DNA of 64,000 bases, taken from Pseudomonas sp. CROZ-RG-20F-R04-15 (GTDB lineage Bacteria; Pseudomonadota; Gammaproteobacteria; Pseudomonadales; Pseudomonadaceae). The notes below the pieces were generated by a model, which was not told the DNA's origin, ran no database searches, and saw nothing but the letters and a program-made list of their open reading frames with translations. Location of the stretch: positions 30,701 through 94,700 of the forward strand of contig NZ_JAKNQL010000023.1 of the NCBI RefSeq assembly GCF_022662375.1, in the 5' to 3' direction. The translations under genes were made by a program, and so were the position numbers. Positions 46,156-54,993 of this stretch are shown one piece after another. Each line of letters opens with the position of its first letter. The first letter of the stretch is position 1.

Positions 46156-46503
46156 CTAGACATCAAATTGGCGTCGATAAGCATCAACGTGCTCAGGAAA
46201 AATTTCACCATACTCGGGGTACTCGATACCTAGAACAGTGATCTCTATTGCATCCGGCCCACAATCAGCCGAGTAGTCTGCAATGGACACGGTGGCACGA
46301 ATTTGCTCCCCTCCCACAATGCGAACAGCAAAGTTGAGGTGTCTCTGGTCACGCTGAGTTGAGGCTCTGATCTGCTGCTGGAAGCCGGAGTAGTCAGGGC
46401 TTGGTACAAACACACCACAAGCAACCCCCATAGGCGGATCGCCAAGTTCGAGATCGGACCACCCGATATGTTGCCCATTACTGAAAATCTCGAATCGCGA
46501 CAT
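46156..46503 (-). CDS. Conserved hypothetical protein
   Basis: A 115-residue protein starting MSRFEIFSNGQHIGWSDLEL; ATG 46503. Beta-rich with VACGVFVPSPDYSGFQQQIR and a C-terminal Asp/Glu/Tyr-rich end. No signal peptide. Function unknown. Confidence 0.75.
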   Translation of the reverse strand: MSRFEIFSNGQHIGWSDLELGDPPMGVACGVFVPSPDYSGFQQQIRASTQRDQRHLNFAVRIVGGEQIRATVSIADYSADCGPDAIEITVLGIEYPEYGEIFPEHVDAYRRQFDV

Positions 46504-46671
46504 GAACTGCCTAAACAACCTGAGTGAATTTCTCGAAGAGTATCTCAGATACCTGAGACTCCAGCGGCGCGCAGATATTGTGATCAGGCTCGGGATGAAT
46601 CCGAGGCATATAAGGACATGCCTGCTTGCGAGGTGGGGGGTTTTGCAAAAGTTTTGCAAATCGCAGACAAC

Positions 46672-46700
46672 AAAAAAGGGCTCACCTTTCGGTGAGCCCT
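46672..46700 (-). terminator. Terminator of tRNA-Val(GAC)
   Basis: A perfect 9-bp stem GGGCTCACC/GGTGAGCCC with a tetraloop and T-run on the minus strand, about 30 nt after the tRNA. Confidence 0.92.
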
Positions 46701-46730
46701 TCCAGACCGCCCAGCAGAGCGGATTTTGTT

Positions 46731-46807
46731 TGGTAGGCGCGATTGGACTCGAACCAACGACCCCCACCATGTCAAGGTGGTGCTCTAACCAACTGAGCTA
46801 CGTGCCT
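46731..46807 (-). tRNA. tRNA-Val(GAC)
   Basis: Minus-strand cloverleaf with anticodon stem CCACC/GGTGG around TTGACAT (anticodon GAC), T-loop TTCGAGT and encoded CCA; 77 nt. Monocistronic with its own terminator. Confidence 0.97.
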
Positions 46808-46990
46808 GCTGTGAGGCGGCATTCTACGGAATTCCGGAGGGGTGTCAACACCTTTTTTTCACCTAACCCTATGAATATGCAAAATATTTAATTTCGGGTC
46901 GTTGGCGAAGATTTTCCGGTGGCTGGCGGCGGTTTTTCAACTCGGGTAGGATCGACGCACTCGTAAAATATATTAAACAGAGGCTGCAGG

Positions 46991-48274
46991 ATGGCGAACA
47001 CCCCTTACCCAGAGTCTTATTACGCTGCGTCGGCCAATGCCGTACCGCCCCGCCCTGCCTTGCAGGATGATGTGGAGACGGACGTCTGTGTGATCGGCGC
47101 CGGGTATACCGGGCTGTCCTCCGCCCTGTTCCTGTTGGAAAACGGTTTTCGCGTCACCGTGCTGGAAGCGGCCAAGGTCGGTTTCGGGGCTTCCGGGCGC
47201 AATGGCGGGCAGATCGTTAACAGTTATAGCCGCGACATCGACGTCATCGAACGCAGCGTTGGCCCCAAGCAAGCGCAACTGCTCGGGCAGATGGCGTTCG
47301 AGGGTGGCCGGATCATTCGCGAGCGCGTGGCCAAGTACAACATCCAGTGCGATCTGAAGGACGGCGGTGTATTCGCAGCCCTGACCGCCAAGCAGATGGG
47401 CCATCTGGAATCGCAGAAACGCCTCTGGGAGCGTTTCGGCCATACGCAACTCGAACTGCTCGATCAACGCCGCATCCGCGAAGTGGTTGCCTGCGATCAG
47501 TACGTCGGCGGCATGCTCGACATGAGCGGCGGCCATATTCATCCGCTCAACCTCGCGCTCGGCGAAGCAGCAGCGGTCGAATCGCTCGGCGGCACGATCC
47601 ATGAACAATCGCCTGCCGTGCGCATCGAGCGCGGCGCCAATCCGGTGGTACATACACCGCAAGGCAAGGTCAGAGCCAAATTCATTATCGTCGCCGGTAA
47701 CGCGTACATCGGCAATCTGGTGCCGGAGCTGGCGGCCAAATCGATGCCGTGCGGCACGCAAGTGATCACCACCGAACCGCTGGGCGATGAGCTGGCAAAA
47801 GCCTTGCTGCCACAGGATTACTGCGTTGAAGACTGCAATTACTTGCTCGACTATTATCGCCTCACGGGCGACAAACGCCTGATCTTCGGCGGTGGCGTGG
47901 TGTATGGCGCGCGCGATCCGGCGAATATCGAGGCGATCATCCGCCCGAAGATGCTCAAGGCTTTCCCGCAGCTCAAGGATGTGAAGATTGACTACGCCTG
48001 GACCGGAAATTTCCTGCTGACCCTGTCGCGCTTGCCACAGGTCGGGCGCTTGGGCGACAACATCTATTACTCGCAAGGCTGCAGCGGCCATGGCGTGACC
48101 TACACGCATTTGGCGGGCAAGGTCCTCGCCGAAGCGCTGCGCGGTCAGGCCGAGCGCTTCGATGCGTTTGCCGATTTGCCGCACTACCCGTTTCCCGGCG
48201 GACAACTGTTGCGCACACCGTTTGCTGCGTTGGGCGCCTGGTATTACGGCTTACGCGACAAATTCGGGATGTAA
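46991..48274 (+). CDS. FAD-dependent oxidase, gamma-glutamylputrescine oxidase-like
   Basis: A 427-residue DAO-family flavoenzyme. N-terminal FAD motif DVCVIGAGYTGLSSALFLLE, GFGASGRNGGQIVNSYSRDI, and C-terminal YYSQGCSGHGVTYTHLAGKV are typical of PuuB/OrdL and the Pseudomonas PauB polyamine oxidases. It would oxidise gamma-glutamylated polyamines or related amines. No other polyamine genes adjoin, so substrate is inferred. Confidence 0.9.
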   Translation: MANTPYPESYYAASANAVPPRPALQDDVETDVCVIGAGYTGLSSALFLLENGFRVTVLEAAKVGFGASGRNGGQIVNSYSRDIDVIERSVGPKQAQLLGQMAFEGGRIIRERVAKYNIQCDLKDGGVFAALTAKQMGHLESQKRLWERFGHTQLELLDQRRIREVVACDQYVGGMLDMSGGHIHPLNLALGEAAAVESLGGTIHEQSPAVRIERGANPVVHTPQGKVRAKFIIVAGNAYIGNLVPELAAKSMPCGTQVITTEPLGDELAKALLPQDYCVEDCNYLLDYYRLTGDKRLIFGGGVVYGARDPANIEAIIRPKMLKAFPQLKDVKIDYAWTGNFLLTLSRLPQVGRLGDNIYYSQGCSGHGVTYTHLAGKVLAEALRGQAERFDAFADLPHYPFPGGQLLRTPFAALGAWYYGLRDKFGM

Positions 48275-48275
48275 A

Positions 48276-48304
48276 AAAGGGCCGCTGAACAGCGGCCCGT
48301 TTTA
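48276..48304. terminator. Terminator between the FAD oxidase and the XdhC-like gene
   Basis: A stem GGGCCGCTG/CAGCGGCCC-like with a short loop, A-run left and TTTT right; it serves both convergent genes. Confidence 0.88.
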
Positions 48305-48321
48305 TTCAACACTGAACGGTT

Positions 48322-49293
48322 TCAGAGCTGATCCCGAGCAATTCCGCTACGGATGCGCAAGATATCCGCCAACACAGCCAGCGCGATTTCCGCCGGCGTC
48401 TTGCTGCCGAGATTAAGACCAATCGGCGCATGAATCCGCGCTAACTCAGCCTCGCCCAAACCGCCAATCCGGCGCAAACGCTCAAACCGCTTCTGCGATG
48501 TTTGCAGCGAACCCATCACGCCAATGTAGAACGCTTCAGTGCGCACCGCTTCCATCATCGCCAGATCGTCGATGCGCGGGTCATGCGTCAACGCCACGAC
48601 CGCCGTATCACGGTGGCAGCCGCCGTCGGCAATAAACACCGAGGGCAGTTGTCGACGAATCTCCACGCCATCCAGGACCACGCCTTCCAGAACCTCATCG
48701 CGTGGATCGCAGAGAATCACCTCAAACCCGAGGCCGACGGCAAACTCGGCACACGCCTGTGCCACGCTGGAATACCCAGCGAGCAACAGACGCTGCGCCG
48801 CGCCGATACGAATGCGCACCCGATCAATCTCACGCTCGATCCGAGCACCCTGCTCACGATCGGCGAACAGACTGCGCGCACCGCTAGCCAGATCGACCTC
48901 GCGAATCAAGCGGCGCTGACCCAGCAGCGCCGACTCCAGTTCACGCAGATGCGCCTGCACCTCACAGTCAGCGTCAAATTTCTCTACCAGCACATCGAGA
49001 ATGCCGCCACAGGGCAGGCTGACCCGCGAGCGCGGATCATCGCCTTCGCCGTAACGCACGACATTGACTGCATCGAGAAACGCACCTTCGGCGACACGCT
49101 CAAGGAAATCTTCCTCGACGCAGCCGCCGGACAGCGAGCCGATCCACTGTCCGCCATCGTTCACCGCCAGCAGCGAACCCGGCGCACGCGGTGCCGAACC
49201 GTAAGTCGTCAGCACGGTGCAGAGCCAGATGCGCTGCCCCGCCACCGACCACTCCAGCGCGCGGCGCACCACTTGTAGATCGAGATGCTGCAT
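48322..49293 (-). CDS. XdhC-family molybdenum cofactor insertion factor
   Basis: A 323-residue XdhC/CoxI protein: N-terminal CxxI-like domain (TTYGSAPRAPGSLLAVNDGG, GSLSGGCVEEDFL) and C-terminal Rossmann domain (AAQRLLLAGYSSVAQACAEF; LTHDPRIDDLAMMEAVRTEA; YIGVMGS). Such proteins sulfurate and protect the molybdenum cofactor of xanthine-oxidase-family enzymes. It is the last gene of the operon below. Confidence 0.93.
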   Translation of the reverse strand: MQHLDLQVVRRALEWSVAGQRIWLCTVLTTYGSAPRAPGSLLAVNDGGQWIGSLSGGCVEEDFLERVAEGAFLDAVNVVRYGEGDDPRSRVSLPCGGILDVLVEKFDADCEVQAHLRELESALLGQRRLIREVDLASGARSLFADREQGARIEREIDRVRIRIGAAQRLLLAGYSSVAQACAEFAVGLGFEVILCDPRDEVLEGVVLDGVEIRRQLPSVFIADGGCHRDTAVVALTHDPRIDDLAMMEAVRTEAFYIGVMGSLQTSQKRFERLRRIGGLGEAELARIHAPIGLNLGSKTPAEIALAVLADILRIRSGIARDQL

Positions 49294-49294
49294 G

Positions 49295-50530
49295 TCAGTG
49301 CGCCTTGTGCTCGATGGACGGTGCGTCGGCTTGCAGCTTCTGCACCTCGCTGACTGCCAGCTCGGCGGACTGACCGCCCCAGCCTTGGCGCAGGTAGTTG
49401 AGCAGATCGGTCAGCTGTTCCGGACTGAGTTTGTCGGCAAAACCCGGCATCGGTTGCATGTGCTCGAACCCGGAGAACTTCTGCTCGCCGATCCCATCCT
49501 CGATTACCCGCAGCAGGTTGCGCGGATCCTCGAGACGCAACGTAGTATTGCCGCGCATGGCCACCGCAATGTGCGGCTTGCCTTCGCCACCCACCGCATG
49601 GCAGCCGGCGCAGACGTTCAGATATTCCTGACGGCCGCGCTGAGCACTGGCGCTGAGTTGCTCGACAGGCACTTCAACCAGCGCTTTCGCTGCTGGCGGT
49701 TTGTCGCCGAGCAGGAATGTCGCCATCGCCGCCAGATCCGCATCGCTCAGACCTTGGGTGCTGTTGTGGAACACCGGGAACATCTCGTTGAACATCGTCC
49801 CCTGCGCGCTCATGCCGTGCTTGAGGAACGTGCCCAGATCCTGCTCGTTCCAGCCGCGAGCGGCCAGATCAGTGGCCAGCAGGCTCGGTGCCAGGTAACC
49901 ATTGAGGATGCCGCCGGTCAGGCGTTTATCCAACTGCATCGCACCCGGCAGACCGCGCGGCGTGTGGCATTCGCCGCAGTGGCCGAGCACTTCGACCATG
50001 TACTGGCCGCGCTTCCAGGCTGCACTTTTGCCTTCGGCTGGCTCCAGCTTCAGGTCTTTGCCGTACATCATGTTCCAGCCGATCAGGCCCGGACGCACGT
50101 TGAACGGAAAGCTCAGGCTGGTGACCGGTGCTGCGCGCTCGATGGGCTCGATGGTTTTCAGGTACGCATGAATCGCATCGGAATCTTCGCGCGGCATCAA
50201 GTGATACGAGGTGTACGGCATCGCCGGATACAGGTTGGCGCCGTCGCGACGCTTGCCTTCGGTCAGCGCAGCGAAGAACTCGTCATCGTTGTACAGACCG
50301 ATGCCGTGCTCTTTGCTCGGAGTGATGTTGGTGCCGTAGATCGTGCCGAACGGCGAGACGATCGGCAGGCCGCCAGCAAACGGCGCGCCACCCGGTGCGG
50401 TGTGGCAAGCCATGCAGTCAGCCGCGCGAGCAAGATAATCGCCGCGCTTGACCTGATCATCGGCGTGGGCAAACAACACCGGCGCAGCCAAGCCGACCGC
50501 CAGGGTCAGGCGGGTCAGAAAAAGCTTCAT
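49295..50530 (-). CDS. Triheme c-type cytochrome, electron acceptor subunit
   Basis: A 411-residue exported cytochrome; ATG 50530 begins a signal peptide (MKLFLTRLTLAVGLAAPVLF, ending AHA). Three heme sites: CMACH, CGECH and CAGCH. It resembles the membrane-associated cytochrome subunits of periplasmic alcohol and aldehyde dehydrogenases and would take electrons from the molybdopterin enzyme encoded upstream. Confidence 0.93.
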   Translation of the reverse strand: MKLFLTRLTLAVGLAAPVLFAHADDQVKRGDYLARAADCMACHTAPGGAPFAGGLPIVSPFGTIYGTNITPSKEHGIGLYNDDEFFAALTEGKRRDGANLYPAMPYTSYHLMPREDSDAIHAYLKTIEPIERAAPVTSLSFPFNVRPGLIGWNMMYGKDLKLEPAEGKSAAWKRGQYMVEVLGHCGECHTPRGLPGAMQLDKRLTGGILNGYLAPSLLATDLAARGWNEQDLGTFLKHGMSAQGTMFNEMFPVFHNSTQGLSDADLAAMATFLLGDKPPAAKALVEVPVEQLSASAQRGRQEYLNVCAGCHAVGGEGKPHIAVAMRGNTTLRLEDPRNLLRVIEDGIGEQKFSGFEHMQPMPGFADKLSPEQLTDLLNYLRQGWGGQSAELAVSEVQKLQADAPSIEHKAH

Positions 50531-50532
50531 GC

Positions 50533-51072
50533 TTAACCCTCCTTGACCAGGCCGAGATCGGTCAGCACGTTGCGGGTCGCGTTGTAATAACGCACGTACC
50601 CGGTGCAACGGCAGACGTGATGTCCGAGGCTGTCCTCGATGACTTGTTCAAGCTTGCTTTGCACGGTCGGCTGGCGCTGCAACTTTTCAACCAGCACGGT
50701 CGCGGCGTTGACGAAGCCCGGTGCGCAGTAGCTGCACTGGAAAGCGAATTCGTCGACGAAACGCTGCTGGATCGGGTTCAGCTCGGTGACCTGGCCTGAC
50801 TCGTCGCGCTTGGCGTGGGATTCGATGGTGCGGACTTTCTTGCCCTCGAAGTAATGCGCGCCGGTGATGCAGGTGCGCACTTCTTCGCTGGTGCCGTCCG
50901 GGTTGTCGACGATCACCACACAAGCGTGGCAAATGCCCTGACCGCAGCCCAAACGCGAGCCGGTGAGGTTCTTGTATTCGTGCAGGTAGTCGATCATCGG
51001 CAGGTCATCAGGGATGTCCACCGGGCCGACGGATTGACCATTGAGGGTCAGTTGAAGCGGACGGTTAGCCAT
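50533..51072 (-). CDS. 2Fe-2S subunit of isoquinoline 1-oxidoreductase-type dehydrogenase
   Basis: A 179-residue small subunit; ATG 51072 has AAGGAGG upstream. Two clusters: plant-type CGQGICHACVV...C in the N-terminal half and the C-terminal CSYCAPG...CRCTGYV. It passes electrons from the Mo site to the cytochrome. Overlaps the large subunit by 8 bp. Confidence 0.95.
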   Translation of the reverse strand: MANRPLQLTLNGQSVGPVDIPDDLPMIDYLHEYKNLTGSRLGCGQGICHACVVIVDNPDGTSEEVRTCITGAHYFEGKKVRTIESHAKRDESGQVTELNPIQQRFVDEFAFQCSYCAPGFVNAATVLVEKLQRQPTVQSKLEQVIEDSLGHHVCRCTGYVRYYNATRNVLTDLGLVKEG

Positions 51073-53896
51073 TGAGGGCCTCCTTGATGCGCGTAGCAGT
51101 GATAGGCAGATCGCGAACACGTTTACCGATGGCGTGCGCCACGGCGTTACCGATGGCACCGACAATCGGGATCATCACCACTTCGGCGATGCCTTTGGAC
51201 GGATCGCTTGGCGACAGCGGCGGCAGAATCTCCGCAGTCTGCTTCCACACGGCAACGTGACGCGCCATCGGCAGACGGTAACGGTTGAAGTTCCAGTCAC
51301 CCTCTCCCGGCCCGCCTTCATACAGCGGCATCTCTTCCATCAAGGCGTGGCCGATGCCCATGGCAATACCGCCTTCGAGCTGGCCCTTGACCAATTCTTC
51401 AACCAACACGCGACCGCACTCGACCCACGAATGGTGGTTGAGCACTTCGACTTCCGCCGAGCCCTTGTTGACCTTCAACTCGACCAGCGTGGCGACCGGG
51501 CTGTAGTAGGTCACGGCAGCGTTGTTCAACTGCACAACCGGGTAATTGATGTTTTGGCGATCCAACAGGTGGAAACCGGAAGTGCTCATCAACGCTTTCT
51601 TCGCTTTCGGCGCACCATCACCGTACTTCACAGCCAGACCGTCGAGCGGCAGGCGTTCGCGCACGCCGTCGATGCTGTATTCGGCCTCGGCCCAGCTCCA
51701 GCGGTTGAACGCGTGAACGCTGGCGCCGGTCACCAGACCACGCTCGTGAGCGCGCCTGGCCAGCTCTTCGAAGGTCAACGGTTGCATGCCGTTGGCGGTG
51801 AGCTTGCCGTCAACCCAGTGCGCATCTTCGCGACGCACGACGTAAGGGTTGGCTTGACCGCCATAAGGGCCCTGACGCCAGATCTCCATGGCCGCCGGCC
51901 ACAGACCGTTGTTGAACAGCACGCGTGCCGCTTCACGGGTGGCGTGGCTGAAGTAGTACGCCGAGTTGGTCGCCGACGAAGCCGAAGCCAGTTTGCCAAC
52001 CCAACGCGGGTTGCGCAGCAGGTTGTCCTGTTCGGCCTGGCTCATGATGTAGGGGTTGCCGCTGGTGATCAGCTGCATTTCCTTCCATTCGGTTTCGCCG
52101 GTCTTCACTTCGTGCGCCGGGCTGCCGAGGAAGTCGGCGACGACCAGAGCTTGCGAGGTGGACATGCCGGTACCGATTTCGATACCGATGTGGCGCAGGG
52201 TGATGCGACCATCGGCGGTGAATTCGATGCTGGCCATCGGCGCTTCAGAACCGGTGCCGAAGTCTTTCTGGCAAATGGCGAAACCGACGCCGTACCAGTT
52301 GTCCGGGTCGGCGGCTTCGCGCTGCTTCTTGATCGCGTCACGGTTTTTCCAGACTTCGTGCACCGAGGCTTTGTCGAGAATTTCATGCAGGCGCAGAGCA
52401 CCGGCCGGAATCGCGCCCTGGGTGTTTTTCATGCCCGAACGCAGGGCATTCTTGCGACGCAAGTCGATGGCATCGACACCGAGGCGATTGGCGATTTCGT
52501 CGACCATCATTTCGGTCGCCGCCATGCTTTGCAGAGTGCCGTAGCCACGCATCGAACCTGCCTCGACACCACGCGAGTGGTAGGCGGTGACCTGCAGGTC
52601 GTTCTGCGGCATGTAGTAGATCGACTGCGCCGCCGTGGCGCCAACCGCCGCTACGGATGGGCTGTAGTTGACCCGGCCGCCCCCGTCGACGCTCATGTCA
52701 GCGCGGAAAATCTTGAAGGTGTAGTCGTTCTTGTCCACGGCCAATTGGTAGCGGATGTCGAACGGGTGGCGCTTGATGCCACTCTGGAATTGCTCGTAGC
52801 GGTCGTTGGCCAGGCGCACTGGCACGCCAGCGCCGTACAGTGCAGCAAGGGCTGCGTAGTAGACGAAAATGTTGTGGTCTTTGGAACCGTAACCTACGGT
52901 GTAACCCGGGTGCATGTTCAGGTTGTCCAGGCCGAAGCGCGACGGCGCGATCATTTTCGCGGTCTCGGTCGCAGCTTCCAATGGGCACTGAGTGGCCACG
53001 ACGAAGTGCAGGGTCTTGGTTTTCGGGTCGTACCAGCCGTTGCCGTTGTCCGGCTCCATCGCGGCCGGTTCGATCGACGGGGTTTTGTAGCGCTCGTCGA
53101 ATACCAGCCAGTTGTCCGGCGGCGTATCGATCTCTTGCTTCATGCGGTCGGCGTAGAACAGGCCGCGCTCGGTCAGGTTGCCGTGCAGATTGGGCTGGGA
53201 ATTCCACACCGGACGACGGTTTTTCAGCATCGGGAACAGGATCGAGTCCTTGAGGCTGGCAAATTCATCTTCGTCTGCCGAGGTCGCACCGCCCACACGT
53301 ACGTAGCGGAAGCTGCCATACGGATCGCCTTCGTAGAACGGCACTTTCGCACCGTAACGAATCGCTTTGTCATTGAATTTGAGTTTGTTCTTGGCTTGTC
53401 GGAAACGCTCGAAATCGTTCCAGATCAGGATCGCTACCGGGTGCCCGATGAACATCGGCACCTTGCCTTCCGGCAGCAACGGATCCGGGGCGTGCTCTTC
53501 CGGGAAGACGATGCCGTCCTTGTCCAGGTCCGCGGCGGTGACGATGCGGTCCGGCTGCAAATCGGCGCCGAGCCACGACAGGTCGTAACCGTCGTAGATG
53601 CGGTCAGCCTTGATGGTTTTCAGCAACATGGCGTGGCCTTGCTGTTCGGGCCAGCCCGGCATGTCCTTGGAGCGGATGTCGCGAGCGAAGACCTTGCTGC
53701 CGCAGACCTTGGACAATGCATCGTTACGCTGGCGCGCCTTGCCGTTGTTGCCGAGCCATTTCTCGGACGGCACGGTGACGCTGTTTTCCATCAAGGCAGC
53801 CAGCGCCTGGGTGCTGAGCGGCGTGAGCGTGACGCTCACACCCGCCACCAGCCCGCCCTGGAGGAACGAGCGCCGGGATATATCACGGTTGGACAT
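51065..53896 (-). CDS. Molybdopterin large subunit, isoquinoline 1-oxidoreductase beta-like
   Basis: A 943-residue xanthine-oxidase-family catalytic subunit with a Tat signal (RRSFLQGG at about 9-16), so it folds with cofactor before export. GYGTLQSMAATEMMVDEIAN and VELKVNKGSAEVEVLNHHSW are typical of the IorB branch. It oxidises an aldehyde or N-heterocycle in the periplasm; substrate cannot be told from sequence. First gene of the four-gene operon. Confidence 0.92.
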   Translation of the reverse strand: MSNRDISRRSFLQGGLVAGVSVTLTPLSTQALAALMENSVTVPSEKWLGNNGKARQRNDALSKVCGSKVFARDIRSKDMPGWPEQQGHAMLLKTIKADRIYDGYDLSWLGADLQPDRIVTAADLDKDGIVFPEEHAPDPLLPEGKVPMFIGHPVAILIWNDFERFRQAKNKLKFNDKAIRYGAKVPFYEGDPYGSFRYVRVGGATSADEDEFASLKDSILFPMLKNRRPVWNSQPNLHGNLTERGLFYADRMKQEIDTPPDNWLVFDERYKTPSIEPAAMEPDNGNGWYDPKTKTLHFVVATQCPLEAATETAKMIAPSRFGLDNLNMHPGYTVGYGSKDHNIFVYYAALAALYGAGVPVRLANDRYEQFQSGIKRHPFDIRYQLAVDKNDYTFKIFRADMSVDGGGRVNYSPSVAAVGATAAQSIYYMPQNDLQVTAYHSRGVEAGSMRGYGTLQSMAATEMMVDEIANRLGVDAIDLRRKNALRSGMKNTQGAIPAGALRLHEILDKASVHEVWKNRDAIKKQREAADPDNWYGVGFAICQKDFGTGSEAPMASIEFTADGRITLRHIGIEIGTGMSTSQALVVADFLGSPAHEVKTGETEWKEMQLITSGNPYIMSQAEQDNLLRNPRWVGKLASASSATNSAYYFSHATREAARVLFNNGLWPAAMEIWRQGPYGGQANPYVVRREDAHWVDGKLTANGMQPLTFEELARRAHERGLVTGASVHAFNRWSWAEAEYSIDGVRERLPLDGLAVKYGDGAPKAKKALMSTSGFHLLDRQNINYPVVQLNNAAVTYYSPVATLVELKVNKGSAEVEVLNHHSWVECGRVLVEELVKGQLEGGIAMGIGHALMEEMPLYEGGPGEGDWNFNRYRLPMARHVAVWKQTAEILPPLSPSDPSKGIAEVVMIPIVGAIGNAVAHAIGKRVRDLPITATRIKEALNG

Positions 53897-54140
53897 GGAT
53901 CATCCTCTGGGCGGTTATACGTCCGCCCTTCTGGTTATCTACTGGGAATCTCGAGTCTTGCAGAAGCCCTTTCTGGCGAAACAAAGGGCATATTGACAGT
54001 GCAAAGCTGACCGAAAGGTTAACTTTAAAGGTTTCTGTGCTCGCAGCAAACAACCAGTTACAAAAATTTGACTAAAGGATCAAAAAATCAATGCGACGTG
54101 GTACCGCATCTAGACCGCAGAGATAATTGGGCATGCCCAT

Positions 54141-54228
54141 GTGGGAGCGAGCTTGCTCGCGAAAGCGTTGTGCCAGCCGATGCAAATTTTGAATGTGCCG
54201 GCGCCTTCGCGAGCAAGCTCGCTCCCAC
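54141..54228. repeat. Inverted pair of REP elements
   Basis: GTGGGAGCGAGCTTGCTCGC at 54141-54160 and the reverse-oriented partner GCGAGCAAGCTCGCTCCCAC at 54209-54228, about 35 bp apart. This is the common REP family of fluorescent pseudomonads in its paired (REPIN-like) form. Confidence 0.93.
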
Positions 54229-54294
54229 AGGGATTTGTGTAGGGCACAGGATGGAGGGGATAGAAGAAAAAAGCGGAAAAGCCAAATTTCAGAC

Positions 54295-54325
54295 ACAAAA
54301 AACCCCGGTCTTTCGACCAGGGTCT
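54295..54325 (-). terminator. Terminator of the tRNA-Val/Asp cluster
   Basis: A stem with GACC(C/-)TGGTC/GACCGGGGT around a GAAA loop followed by T-run on the minus strand, about 75 nt after the last tRNA-Asp. Confidence 0.85.
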
Positions 54326-54398
54326 TTGCTATCGATTCCGAATCAACCAATGGTTGCTTTCGGTGCTTCAAGGCGTTCAGTGGTCCTTGAAGCAGATA

Positions 54399-54475
54399 TG
54401 GCGCAGCGGACGGGACTCGAACCCGCGACCCCCGGCGTGACAGGCCGGTATTCTAACCGACTGAACTACCGCTGC
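54399..54475 (-). tRNA. tRNA-Asp(GUC), copy 2
   Basis: Minus-strand cloverleaf with acceptor GCAGCGG/CCGCTGC, anticodon stem CCGGC/GCCGG around CTGTCAC (anticodon GUC) and encoded CCA; 77 nt. Identical to copy 1. Confidence 0.97.
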
Positions 54476-54568
54476 GTATCGCTTTGAGCTTGCGCTCAAG
54501 TAACTCGTTTTGACTGCTAGCTTCGGTGCTTTGCAATCGCGAACCAGACAAGTCTGACTCGTAAAATA

Positions 54569-54645
54569 TGGCGCAGCGGACGGGACTCGAACCCGCGACC
54601 CCCGGCGTGACAGGCCGGTATTCTAACCGACTGAACTACCGCTGC
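54569..54645 (-). tRNA. tRNA-Asp(GUC), copy 1
   Basis: Same 77-nt sequence as the copy at 54399-54475, separated by 93 nt. A tandem duplication in a Val-Asp-Asp tRNA operon. Confidence 0.97.
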
Positions 54646-54701
54646 GCGTCGGTGCAGGCACTTTCAGCCTACGCTCTTGCTTACGCAAGTCTCTCGGGGA
54701 G

Positions 54702-54777
54702 TGGTGGGTGATGACGGGATCGAACCGCCGACATTCTGCTTGTAAGGCAGACGCTCTCCCAGCTGAGCTAATCACCC
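54702..54777 (-). tRNA. tRNA-Val(UAC)
   Basis: Minus-strand cloverleaf with acceptor GGGTGAT/ATCACCC, anticodon stem TCTGC/GCAGA around CTTACAA (anticodon UAC), T-loop TTCGATC and encoded CCA; 76 nt. First gene of the cluster. Confidence 0.97.
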
Positions 54778-54882
54778 GTTTGCATCTCCGAGGCCGCGAA
54801 ATTTACGCAGGTAGCGAACCTAAGTCAATAGCAGGATTGAAGTTTTTCTGAAAAAGACGAAATTGCTTCCATCCTGCAAGAC

Positions 54883-54955
54883 CGCCTTCGCGAGCAAGCT
54901 CGCTCCCACAGGGGATTGCATTCCAAATGTGGGAGCGAGCTTGCTCGCGAAGGCG
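54883..54955. repeat. Inverted pair of REP elements
   Basis: GCGAGCAAGCTCGCTCCCAC and, 20 nt on, GTGGGAGCGAGCTTGCTCGC in opposite orientation, between the tRNA cluster and the SDR gene. Spacing and orientation differ from the first pair. Confidence 0.93.
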
Positions 54956-54993
54956 CCAGTCCATTCAACGCAAATTCAGAAAAAGAACGCAAT

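Larger units (their letters stand above)
53897..54398. other. Intergenic region with promoter, REP pair and tRNA terminator
   Basis: About 500 bp with no gene. It should hold the promoter of the leftward oxidoreductase operon (53900-54060), then an inverted REP pair (54141-54228) and the terminator of the tRNA-Asp/Val cluster (54295-54325). Confidence 0.6.

Noticed and set aside
51134..54010. 958-codon open frame antisense to the molybdopterin large subunit
   Set aside because: Same shadow effect; the other strand encodes a clear known protein with a Tat signal and ribosome site.
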